11,349 nucleotides of DNA from Sphingobacteriales bacterium (lineage in GTDB: Bacteria > Bacteroidota > Bacteroidia > Chitinophagales > Chitinophagaceae): NCBI GenBank assembly GCA_023251215.1, contig JAHEZF010000031.1:1-11349 (forward strand), given 5' to 3'. The notes under the pieces were generated by a model. It saw only the letters and a list, made by a program, of their open reading frames with translations, searched no databases and was not told the origin of the DNA. Positions within the stretch are counted from its first letter, which is position 1, and the number at the start of each line of letters is the position of its first letter. Below are positions 1-5,905 of the stretch, piece by piece. The position numbers and the translations under genes were made by a program.

Positions 1-1605
1 GATCCAAACCGGAATTTCTTTTTTGCTGAACGGATGAATGCAATAAGAGCCGGTGAAAACTCCGGTGATCTTTTTTTCCGCCATTCTTTCTCTTTCACTG
101 CGGCTTTTTACATACTCCAAATATTTTTCAACTTCTGCACGATATTCTTCCGAAGTTATCTGATGCACCAGCTCATGTTCCGGTGCGATAACCATGAAGT
201 CAACGCCGAAGATCGTGTCGGGGCGGGTAGTATAAACTTTTAGCTTTAAAGCCTCCTCTAAATCTCCCCCTAAGGGGGAGACTTGCGAGGACCCTGATTT
301 TTTTTGTACAGATAACAAATTGGAAAGTTGTTCGGTTATCTTATTTACAACCGCCGTCACATCTTTTCTTACTTCTTCGTTTGTAAATCGCAATTCAGTA
401 AATCCATTTTCTTTCAAAAACCTGGTTCTTTCTTTATCATATTGTTGAACTTCAGGGTCAGTATGATAGCCACCATCTACTTCTATCGTTGCTAATTTAT
501 CAAGGCAAGCAAAGTCAACTATATAAGAGCCAATAATATGCTGACGCCTGATATGAAAACCGGTTTTATCTGCTCTTAATAATTGCCACAGTATCCCTTC
601 TTCATGTGTTGGGTTTTTCCTTTTTTCTTCAGCAAGACGTTTTGTTAACTCGTACAAAGAAGGTTCAGCCGTTTCATATCGCGGAGTCGTATTCTCCCCC
701 TTAGGGGGAGTTAGAGGAGGCTTTTTTATTTCAAACTCAATCTCTGCCCCGCTGCTTTTCCCTATCCAGTTTGTCTGCATCTCCTTCATGCTCTCGCTGA
801 AGTCAACTTTTTCCAATCCTTCGAGCAAACGATCAGCATATTCAGTTATCCGTAAATACCATTGACGCAGTTTCTTTTTTACAACAGGATAACCTCCTCT
901 TTCACTCACACCATTGATCACTTCATCATTTGCCAACACGGTTCCCAATGCTTCGCACCAGTTCACTTCGCCATAGCCACACCAGGCGAGACGGTATTGC
1001 ATTAAAATATCCTGCTTTGTTTTTTCATCAAAACCTTTCCATTCATTAGCAGTGAAATTGAGAATTGAATATTGAGTGTTCGGTATTGAGTGTTGTTTAT
1101 TTCCTTCTTTCTCAAAAGAAGCAATTAATGTTTCTATCCTTTCAGCTTTATTGGTTTTTCTGTCATACCAGCTATGAAACAATTGCAGGAATATCCACTG
1201 TGTCCATTTATAATACTTCGGGTCGCAGGTCCTTATTTCACGGTCCCAGTCGAAACTGAACCCGATATTATCTAATTGCTTCCTGAAATTATTGATATTA
1301 TTCTCAGTAGAAATAGCCGGATGAATGCCATGATCAATGGCATATTGTTCGGCGGGCAAACCAAATGCATCGTACCCCATCGGGTGCAAAACATTAAAAC
1401 CTTTCAGTCGTTTATAACGGCTGTAAATATCAGAAGCAATATAACCCAGGGGATGACCAACATGCAAACCGGCGCCACTGGGATATGGAAACATATCCAG
1501 CACATAGCATTTCGGTTTGGAAAAATCATTTTCAACTTTGTACAGTTTTGATTTGTCCCATTGCTGCTGCCATTTTTTTTCTATAGTTCTGAAGTCGTAC
1601 TCCAT
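1..1605 (-). CDS. leuS: Leucyl-tRNA synthetase, N-terminal part (continues beyond window start), with an in-frame nuclease insertion
   Basis: Class Ia aminoacyl-tRNA synthetase that charges tRNA-Leu in the cytoplasm. Reading the minus strand from ATG at 1605-1603 gives 535 codons without a stop to the window edge. The start [16 protein letters not shown] is typical of the family. The ATP-binding HIGH motif appears as HVGH at residues 48-51. Further conserved segments are [39 protein letters not shown], and [13 protein letters not shown] just before the CP1 editing domain. The threonine-rich editing motif TTRPDTIFG is at residues 459-467 and PVWI ends the visible part. Two stretches are foreign to the family as I know it: residues about 295-452 (a DUF559 nuclease unit) and about 168-181 (a repeat-like loop). 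KMSKS and the anticodon-binding domains lie outside the window. A gap of 171 bases separates it from divergent ftsX. Identity is certain; function of the interrupted enzyme is inferred from the unbroken frame and intact motifs. Confidence 0.96.
   Translation of the reverse strand, partial: MEYDFRTIEKKWQQQWDKSKLYKVENDFSKPKCYVLDMFPYPSGAGLHVGHPLGYIASDIYSRYKRLKGFNVLHPMGYDAFGLPAEQYAIDHGIHPAISTENNINNFRKQLDNIGFSFDWDREIRTCDPKYYKWTQWIFLQLFHSWYDRKTNKAERIETLIASFEKEGNKQHSIPNTQYSILNFTANEWKGFDEKTKQDILMQYRLAWCGYGEVNWCEALGTVLANDEVINGVSERGGYPVVKKKLRQWYLRITEYADRLLEGLEKVDFSESMKEMQTNWIGKSSGAEIEFEIKKPPLTPPKGENTTPRYETAEPSLYELTKRLAEEKRKNPTHEEGILWQLLRADKTGFHIRRQHIIGSYIVDFACLDKLATIEVDGGYHTDPEVQQYDKERTRFLKENGFTELRFTNEEVRKDVTAVVNKITEQLSNLLSVQKKSGSSQVSPLGGDLEEALKLKVYTTRPDTIFGVDFMVIAPEHELVHQITSEEYRAEVEKYLEYVKSRSERERMAEKKITGVFTGSYCIHPFSKKEIPVWI
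251..280 (+). repeat. Left terminal inverted repeat of the DUF559 element
   Basis: GCCTCCTCTAA, then AT, then the near-palindrome CTCCCCCTAAGGGGGAG (264-280; 8-base arms around one central base). It is the inverted partner of 694-721, from which it differs only by the extra AT. Read in the leuS direction it encodes [10 protein letters not shown], with no stop. Confidence 0.9.
694..721 (-). repeat. Right terminal inverted repeat of the DUF559 element
   Basis: The near-palindrome CTCCCCCTTAGGGGGAG (694-710) is followed by TTAGAGGAGGC. Its reverse complement matches 251-280 apart from a two-base gap. Identity may continue a further three A/T bases on each side. In the leuS frame it reads PPLTPPKGE. 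The self-complementary core plus outer inverted repeat resembles a REP-type hairpin. Confidence 0.9.
1057..1095 (-). repeat. ATTGAG-type short repeat translated inside leuS
   Basis: On the plus strand the stretch is built of degenerate units of about 7-10 bases: ATTGAG, AATTGAA, TATTGAGTGTT, GTATTGAGTGTT. TATTGAGTGTT occurs twice, 14 bases apart. In the leuS frame it reads [14 protein letters not shown], placed between IASFEKEGN and FTANEWKGF, a variable connective region in Bacteroidota LeuS. I recall similar NTQYSI-type peptides from repeats in this phylum, but that is memory and unverified here. Confidence 0.55.
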
Positions 1606-1736
1606 ATCAATTCCTGGTCCTTTAATTATTCGGTGTAAATTTCTTTAACAATATTCTTTTACATTAAACCGCAATATGAACAGGCGGGAACCGTTTAATT
1701 GGGCAGCAAAAATACTGATTGTACTGCTTAAATAGT

Positions 1737-1744
1737 TATTTTTG
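1737..1744 (+). promoter_or_regulatory. Probable -7 element of the ftsX promoter
   Basis: TATTTTTG fits the Bacteroidota -7 consensus TAnnTTTG exactly and lies 32 bases before the ftsX ATG, leaving a short leader. The -33 box is weak: ACTG at 1714-1717 is at the right spacing but is not TTTG. The leader before the ATG is A-rich (CTGAAAAAACACTTGC), the usual translation-start context in this phylum. No comparably good promoter was found for divergent leuS in the same 171-base gap. Confidence 0.5.
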
Positions 1745-1776
1745 CGCCCAATCCATTCATCTGAAAAAACACTTGC

Positions 1777-2649
1777 ATGTCCCAATCAGGCAAAGCATCT
1801 ATCAAACGTGGCAAACCCTCTTACTTCATGTCCATCCTTGGGGTTACCCTTGTACTGTTTTTATTGGGTATTATCGGCTGGCTGGTCATCAATGCCAATA
1901 AGCTGGGCGATCACTTCAAGGAAAGTGTCGAAGTGAATGTATATCTCCGGGGTGATCTGAATCCCAAAGACAGTACTGCCCTGGTTCAATACATTGCTTC
2001 CAGGCCGTATGTAAGAAGTTATGTTTACACTACCAAGGAAATGGCGAAAAAAAAATACATCTCTGACGGGAATGAGAGCTGGGATAAAATATTAACCGAA
2101 AACCCCCTTGACAATAGTGTTGATTTCAAAATAAAAAGGGGGTATCTGAATATAGATACACTCAACAACATTACAAAAGAGCTGATGCAAAATGTTTATG
2201 TAAAGGATGTTCACTATCCGGAAGCACTGATTGGCAAGATGAATAAAAATATCCGGGTATTAAGTATAGTCCTCCTTCTTGTAGCACTCATCATTGCCTT
2301 TGTTGTCATCTTTCTTATAGACAATACCATCCGGCTGGCTATGTTCAGCAACAGGTTTCTTATTAAAACCATGCAGATGGTTGGCGCCACCCGCAACTTT
2401 ATTGTCAAACCGATGAATATAAAAGCAGTGATCAACGGCGCCATCAGCGGCACTATTGCAGTAACAGCTGTGTGGCTGCTTGTTCTTATAGCTGAAAAAT
2501 ATGTACCCGAAATGAAGGCTATTCACGATAATGCTTCTTTATTGATGCTTTTCTTCGGGCTTATTATACTTGGCATCTGCATTACTGTTTTAAGTACTTA
2601 TCGCAGTGTAATAAAATACCTGAAAATGAGGCTGGATGATTTGTACTGA
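1777..2649 (+). CDS. ftsX: Cell division protein FtsX (ABC transporter permease subunit)
   Basis: FtsX is the membrane half of the FtsEX complex, which couples ATP hydrolysis at the division site to activation of peptidoglycan hydrolases. The 290-residue protein has the family topology: a cytoplasmic N-terminus, TM1 at about 17-39, a periplasmic domain (about 41-158) with the typical VEVNVYLRGDLNPKD start, TM2 about 161-183, TM3 about 217-238 and TM4 about 254-274. The signature MQMVGATRNFIVKP is at 199-212, between TM2 and TM3. The start at 1777 was preferred over ATGs in other frames because the translation aligns from the first residues and the -7 element sits 32 bases upstream. ftsE is not adjacent, which is common in Bacteroidota. 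DUF3098 and uppP follow on the same strand, a conserved neighbourhood in the phylum as I recall it. Confidence 0.93.
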   Translation: MSQSGKASIKRGKPSYFMSILGVTLVLFLLGIIGWLVINANKLGDHFKESVEVNVYLRGDLNPKDSTALVQYIASRPYVRSYVYTTKEMAKKKYISDGNESWDKILTENPLDNSVDFKIKRGYLNIDTLNNITKELMQNVYVKDVHYPEALIGKMNKNIRVLSIVLLLVALIIAFVVIFLIDNTIRLAMFSNRFLIKTMQMVGATRNFIVKPMNIKAVINGAISGTIAVTAVWLLVLIAEKYVPEMKAIHDNASLLMLFFGLIILGICITVLSTYRSVIKYLKMRLDDLY

Positions 2650-2680
2650 CACGAATGACACTAATTTGTACGAATTAATG
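2649..2680 (+). repeat. Degenerate CACGAAT tandem repeat directly behind ftsX
   Basis: Three imperfect units, GACACGAAT, GACACTAAT and TTGTACGAAT, begin at the last base of the ftsX stop codon. They occupy about half of the 66-base ftsX-DUF3098 gap. No stable hairpin or T-run was seen, so this is not an evident terminator and read-through into DUF3098 is likely. Confidence 0.45.
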
Positions 2681-2715
2681 CCAATGGCTATCTTGCGTTC
2701 CCAAAAACAAAAGAA

Positions 2716-2952
2716 ATGAGCGATACTAAAACAACTCCTTCGATCTTTACAAAAGATAATTATATGTGGATGCTTGGCGGATTGGTGGTAATGGCCATTG
2801 GCATGTTCCTGCTTGCCGGCGGCAAAAGCCATGATCCGGCTATTTTCAATAAAAATGCAGTGTACAGTACTACCCGCATTACCATTGCGCCTTTGCTGAT
2901 AATGGCCGGCCTGGTGATCGAGATTTTTGCCATTTTCAGAAAACCAAAATAA
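2716..2952 (+). CDS. DUF3098 family small membrane protein
   Basis: A 78-residue protein with a short polar N-terminus (MSDTKTTPSIFTKDNY) and two hydrophobic segments, about 18-36 (with the glycine-rich MLGGLVVMAIGMFLLAGG) and about 54-73, followed by a basic RKPK tail. This architecture and the segment FTKDNYMWMLGG match DUF3098, an uncharacterised Bacteroidota family. The sequence between the helices (KSHDPAIFNKNAVYSTTRI) is also typical. It lies between ftsX and uppP, which suggests an envelope or division-related role, but no function is known to me. Expression probably comes from the ftsX promoter. The ATG at 2716 follows an AAAAACAAAAGAA leader. Confidence 0.85.
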   Translation: MSDTKTTPSIFTKDNYMWMLGGLVVMAIGMFLLAGGKSHDPAIFNKNAVYSTTRITIAPLLIMAGLVIEIFAIFRKPK

Positions 2953-2954
2953 AA

Positions 2955-3071
2955 TAATGTGCTGATGTGCCAATGTGCTAATTTGCCAATTACTTCTCAT
3001 ATATCAATTCTGTCTTGTTCAATGCACATTTTTTTATTTGCATATTTTCAAATTTGCACATTAGCACATTA
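2955..3071. repeat. Imperfect inverted repeat (36-base arms, 45-base loop) between DUF3098 and uppP
   Basis: The left arm 2955-2990 begins TAATGTGCTGATGTGCC. The reverse complement of the right arm 3036-3071 begins TAATGTGCTAATGTGCA. By hand alignment 29 of 36 positions agree without gaps. The arms are themselves made of TGTGCTAAT-like units, and a further AATGCACAT lies in the loop. The unit fills nearly the whole gap and ends four bases before the uppP ATG, so it covers the uppP ribosome-binding region. It looks like a miniature inverted-repeat element; no coding capacity is present. Confidence 0.7.
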
Positions 3072-3075
3072 AATT

Positions 3076-3915
3076 ATGGGAATCATCGAAGCAATCATTC
3101 TTGGTTTCGTTGAAGGTCTGACAGAGTTTTTGCCTGTTTCTTCTACCGGCCACATGATCATCACCAGTTCATTGCTGGGAATTCAGCGGGATGAATTCAC
3201 CAAATTGTTTGAAATATCCATACAGTTCGGAGCCATCCTGGCTGTGGTAATATTATATGGCAGAAAATTTTTCGTCCCGAAAGCTTTCGGGATCCGCCAC
3301 TGGCAGTTTTATGGCAAACTGATAATAGGAGTCATTCCTGCTTTAGTATTAGGTTATCTCTTTTCAGACAAGATTGATAAGCTACTGGAAAGTCCGACCA
3401 CGGTGGCCATCACCATGCTGGCTGGTGGTTTTATTTTATTGTTCATTGATGCTGTTTTCAAAAAACCAAAGATCGAATCGGATGACCAGGTAAGTTTTGG
3501 CAATGCTTTTATGGTGGGCCTGTGGCAAACCATTGCCATGGTTCCGGGAGTCAGCCGTAGCGCTGCTTCCATTATTGGCGGTATGCAACAGAAGTTTACA
3601 CGGTATCTTGCCGCAGAGTTTTCATTTTTCCTGGCTGTGCCTACTATGTTTGCCGCAACCGTTTATTCATTGTTTGTAAAAAAATGGGGCGCCGGAGAAG
3701 TGGCGAGAAAGGGCTACCAGATCATCATGGAAACATCGCAAAATACCATTGCATTCATTGCGGGTAATGTGGTAGCTTTTGTTGTAGCTATGTTTGCCAT
3801 CAGGTTTTTCATCAATTACCTGAAAGTTTATGGCTTTAAAGTATTTGGCGTTTATCGCATAATTGCCGGTATTATTTTATTCTCCCTTTTGCTTACCAAA
3901 GTAATTGAAGGATAG
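3076..3915 (+). CDS. uppP: Undecaprenyl-diphosphate phosphatase (UppP/BacA family)
   Basis: An integral inner-membrane phosphatase that dephosphorylates undecaprenyl diphosphate, recycling the lipid carrier for peptidoglycan and other envelope polymers and giving bacitracin tolerance. At 279 residues it is normal length. The first conserved block, GFVEGLTEFLPVSSTGHMII (10-29), carries the catalytic Glu13/Glu17 and His26. The second, PGVSRSAASIIGGM (157-170), carries Arg161. Multiple hydrophobic helices cover the rest, and the C-terminal KVFGVYRIIAGIIL is typical. Residues about 67-74 (VPKAFGIR) are encoded by an 18-base perfect palindrome and its flank, and fall in a loop where relatives, as I recall them, have fewer residues. 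The start at 3076 gives the usual MGIIEAIILGFVEGLTEFLP N-terminus; the ribosome site would lie inside the upstream inverted repeat. In many relatives truB follows; here a lipoprotein gene does. Confidence 0.95.
   Translation: MGIIEAIILGFVEGLTEFLPVSSTGHMIITSSLLGIQRDEFTKLFEISIQFGAILAVVILYGRKFFVPKAFGIRHWQFYGKLIIGVIPALVLGYLFSDKIDKLLESPTTVAITMLAGGFILLFIDAVFKKPKIESDDQVSFGNAFMVGLWQTIAMVPGVSRSAASIIGGMQQKFTRYLAAEFSFFLAVPTMFAATVYSLFVKKWGAGEVARKGYQIIMETSQNTIAFIAGNVVAFVVAMFAIRFFINYLKVYGFKVFGVYRIIAGIILFSLLLTKVIEG
3275..3292. repeat. 18-base perfect palindrome inside uppP
   Basis: TCCCGAAAGCTTTCGGGA is fully self-complementary and is translated in the uppP frame as part of FVPKAFGIRH, in a loop between two hydrophobic segments. 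It shares TCCCGA...TCGGGA with the intergenic palindromes at 6774-6791 and 9602-9619. Confidence 0.85.
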
Positions 3916-3984
3916 ATGTTGAATTTATTTTTTAAAAGTCTTTGAAATGACAATTTTTTCTATTAACCATTTAAAAAAATAAAT

Positions 3985-4473
3985 ATGAAGAAAATTATTT
4001 ACGGACTATTGGCCGCTGTTGCATTAACAAGCTGCAGCAATTATGGCAAAAAAGTAAACATTGAAGGCACCAAGGGTGAAGTTTATTTTAAAGGGGATGG
4101 AGTTACGGAAGCCGATAGCAAAAAATTAGGTGAATACCTGAAAAATGTAATTCATTATTTTAGTGATGATAAAGCGCTGACTGTTCAGTTAATGAAAGCA
4201 AAAGATGAAGGTTATGACATCCGCTTTGTGGTAGATGAAAAAAAGTTAAATGCATCACCTGAAGCTTTACAATTTTTCGAACAAATAGGACCCGCCATGT
4301 CTATTGACCTGTATGATAATAAAGCGGTAAATGTTTTTTTAACCGACACACATCTGAAAGACTTTAAATCAATTCCTTTCGACAAAGAGGTTATAAAAAA
4401 ATTACAGGAAGAAATGAAGCCAACGGTTACTGAAGATGCTCCCGCTGACACAACCGGCAATGCCAACCAGTAA
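3985..4473 (+). CDS. Putative lipoprotein of unknown function
   Basis: A 162-residue protein with a lipoprotein signal: MKKIIYGLLAAVALTSC, with lipobox LTSC and the acylated Cys at 17, so it is probably anchored in a membrane facing the periplasm. The mature part is mixed alpha/beta and charged, with no domain that I recognise. It includes two KK-rich helices (about 44-56 and 134-146) and the segments IEGTKGEVYFKGDGVTEADSKKLGEYL and IGPAMSIDLYDNKAVNVFLTDTHLKDF. The tail is acidic and low-complexity (TEDAPADTTGNANQ). An A-rich leader (AAAAAAATAAAT) precedes the ATG, and a terminator follows the stop by about 30 bases, so the gene may be a unit on its own, 69 bases behind uppP. The function is not recognisable from sequence. 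Confidence 0.85.
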   Translation: MKKIIYGLLAAVALTSCSNYGKKVNIEGTKGEVYFKGDGVTEADSKKLGEYLKNVIHYFSDDKALTVQLMKAKDEGYDIRFVVDEKKLNASPEALQFFEQIGPAMSIDLYDNKAVNVFLTDTHLKDFKSIPFDKEVIKKLQEEMKPTVTEDAPADTTGNANQ

Positions 4474-4505
4474 GCATTATAATTCCTTCTTTATATATTA
4501 TCATC

Positions 4506-4541
4506 AAAGCAGCAGATTCTATCCTGCTGCTTTTCTTTTTT
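4506..4541 (+). terminator. Rho-independent terminator behind the lipoprotein gene
   Basis: The perfect 10-base stem AAAGCAGCAG / CTGCTGCTTT with an eight-base loop is followed by TCTTTTTT. It lies 32 bases after the lipoprotein stop codon and 45 bases before the MFS start, separating the two transcription units. Confidence 0.82.
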
Positions 4542-4585
4542 AGATTCGGCACAAAGTCATATTTTGCTTACTCATACTATTTTTC

Positions 4586-5905
4586 ATGCAAACGGCTTCC
4601 AAAAAAGTAATAAATGCCTGGGCCATGTATGACTGGGCCAACAGTGTTTTCAACCTGGTTATCACAACTACTTTCTTTCCTATTTATTATTTGAGTGTAA
4701 CTGGTGATGGAAATGATAAAACAAAGACGGATTATATTGATTTTTTATGGTTTAAGCATATTCCAAATTCATCGTTGTATGATTATACACTTGCCGCTGG
4801 TTTTTTGATCGTTGCACTGATGTCACCCATCCTTAGTTCCATCGCAGATTATAAAGGCAATAAGAAGAGTTTTATGCGTTTCCTGCTTACATTGGGTTCA
4901 TTAAGCTGTATGGGTTTTTATTTTTTTAACGCAAATACACTTTTGCTCGGAACGATCCTGATCATAACCGCGACTATAGGTTATTGGAGCAGTTTGGTTT
5001 TTTATAACAGTTATCTTCCTGAAATAGCAGCGCCAAAAGACAGGGACAGGGTCAGTGCAAAAGGGTTTACTTATGGATATATTGGCAGCGTTATTTTACA
5101 GATGATCGGTTTTGTACTGGTACTGATGGCCGGAGATGACAGTGCCGCAAAAAATAATGCAGTAAGGATAACTTTTATCCTGGTCGGGCTTTGGTGGCTT
5201 GGCTTTGCTCAAATTACTTTAAAGCATATGCCTGCCGGCAAACCTGCCGGCGAAGCAAACAATAAAAATATTTTCAGTAATGGCTTTCACGAACTGGGAA
5301 AAGTTCTGAAACAGGTAAAAGCAATGCCGGTATTATGGCTGTTTCTCTGTGCTTTTTTCTTTTATAATATGGGGGTGCAAACCATCATGCTTATTGCTAC
5401 CAATTTTGGCAAAGAAGAATTAATGCTTGACACAACTGTATTAATTGTTACAATTGTAATTATTCAGATCGTGGCCATTGCTGGCGCCATTGGTATGAGC
5501 CGCCTTTCGGATAAATATGGAAACTTCAGGGTGTTAATGTTTGTGATCGGCCTCTGGATCGCGGTATGCATCTATGCATATTTTTTCCTTACCAATAAAT
5601 GGCAATTTTTTGGTATAGCGGCAATTGTTGGGCTCGTCATGGGAGGCATACAATCATTAAGCCGCAGCACGTACAGCAAGCTGATGCCGGTAACAAATGA
5701 TACAGCATCTTTTTTCAGTTTCTTTGATGTAACAGAAAAATTCGCCATCGTTGTTGGCATGTTCAGTTTCGGTTTTATCACCCATCTTACCGGCAATATG
5801 AGAAACAGTATACTCGCATTAGTGGCATTTTTTGTAACCGGTCTTATCATCCTTGCAATTGCTTACAGGAAAACAAAAAGTTATAACCTGATCAACACGG
5901 AATAG
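4586..5905 (+). CDS. MFS transporter, UMF1/Atg22-like family
   Basis: A polytopic inner-membrane transporter of 439 residues, with about 12 hydrophobic segments. The N-terminal signature KKVINAWAMYDWANSVFNLVI (6-26) and YNSYLPEIAAP (140-150) are characteristic of the bacterial UMF1 group, related to the yeast vacuolar effluxer Atg22. MFS motif-A-like loops occur twice: IADYKGNKK (86-94) and RLSDKYGNFR (306-315). The second half contains GGIQSLSRSTYSKLMP, also typical. The substrate is unknown; Atg22 exports amino acids, which does not establish the bacterial substrate. The central cytoplasmic loop (about 215-222) contains a PAGKPAGE duplication made by a 12-base tandem repeat. The ATG at 4586 gives the family N-terminus. 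The downstream hydrolase overlaps the TAG stop by one base, so the two genes are probably co-translated. Confidence 0.9.
   Translation: MQTASKKVINAWAMYDWANSVFNLVITTTFFPIYYLSVTGDGNDKTKTDYIDFLWFKHIPNSSLYDYTLAAGFLIVALMSPILSSIADYKGNKKSFMRFLLTLGSLSCMGFYFFNANTLLLGTILIITATIGYWSSLVFYNSYLPEIAAPKDRDRVSAKGFTYGYIGSVILQMIGFVLVLMAGDDSAAKNNAVRITFILVGLWWLGFAQITLKHMPAGKPAGEANNKNIFSNGFHELGKVLKQVKAMPVLWLFLCAFFFYNMGVQTIMLIATNFGKEELMLDTTVLIVTIVIIQIVAIAGAIGMSRLSDKYGNFRVLMFVIGLWIAVCIYAYFFLTNKWQFFGIAAIVGLVMGGIQSLSRSTYSKLMPVTNDTASFFSFFDVTEKFAIVVGMFSFGFITHLTGNMRNSILALVAFFVTGLIILAIAYRKTKSYNLINTE
5231..5254 (+). repeat. 12-base tandem duplication inside the MFS gene
   Basis: CCTGCCGGCAAA is followed immediately by CCTGCCGGCGAA, differing at one base. 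Each unit contains the palindrome GCCGGC and the pair encodes PAGK-PAGE in the loop between the two six-helix halves of the transporter. Confidence 0.75.

Larger units (their letters stand above)
251..721 (-). mobile_element. Inverted-repeat-bounded element carrying a DUF559 (Vsr-like) endonuclease domain, inserted in frame in leuS
   Basis: The unit is 471 bases (157 codons), so it keeps the leuS frame. Read with leuS it starts PPLTPPKGE, continues with a full DUF559-type domain and ends [10 protein letters not shown] before LeuS resumes at [13 protein letters not shown]. Domain landmarks are an N-terminal helix [20 protein letters not shown], then [20 protein letters not shown], then IVDFAC (Asp364 of the fusion) and [10 protein letters not shown] (Glu375, Asp377). 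These match the acidic residues and His of the DUF559/Vsr branch of PD-(D/E)XK nucleases. [24 protein letters not shown] follows the core, as in stand-alone DUF559 proteins. No in-frame Met exists in the unit; TTG at 657-655 is the only plausible own start and has no visible ribosome site. No transposase, intein block or clear target duplication was seen. The mobility mechanism is unknown. Confidence 0.85.

Noticed and set aside
251..721. Intein in LeuS
   Set aside because: No Cys/Ser/Thr at the upstream edge, no block-B TxxH and no His-Asn-Cys/Ser/Thr ending. The edges are PPLTPPKGE and [10 protein letters not shown] encoded by inverted repeats, and the size leaves no room for splicing domains.
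251..721. Group I or II intron with a homing endonuclease gene
   Set aside because: The whole unit is stop-free in the leuS frame, including both ends, and no intron core or boundary features were recognised. The nuclease is not an independent reading frame with its own start.
1276..1551. Plus-strand open frame of 91 codons
   Set aside because: It lies antisense to well-conserved LeuS codons including the HVGHP region and has no family resemblance of its own. The other plus-strand frames at 34-243 and 1065-1259 are shadows of leuS in the same way.
1..1605. leuS as a pseudogene broken by insertion
   Set aside because: The frame is intact on both sides of both insertions and the catalytic and editing motifs present in the window are conserved.
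2590..3000. Minus-strand open frame of 136 codons across DUF3098
   Set aside because: Antisense to ftsX end and DUF3098, with composition typical of a shadow frame and no recognisable domain.
2955..3071. CRISPR-like array from the repeated TGTGCTAAT units
   Set aside because: Units are about 9-10 bases, directly adjacent and arranged as an inverted repeat; there are no spacers of uniform length and no cas genes.
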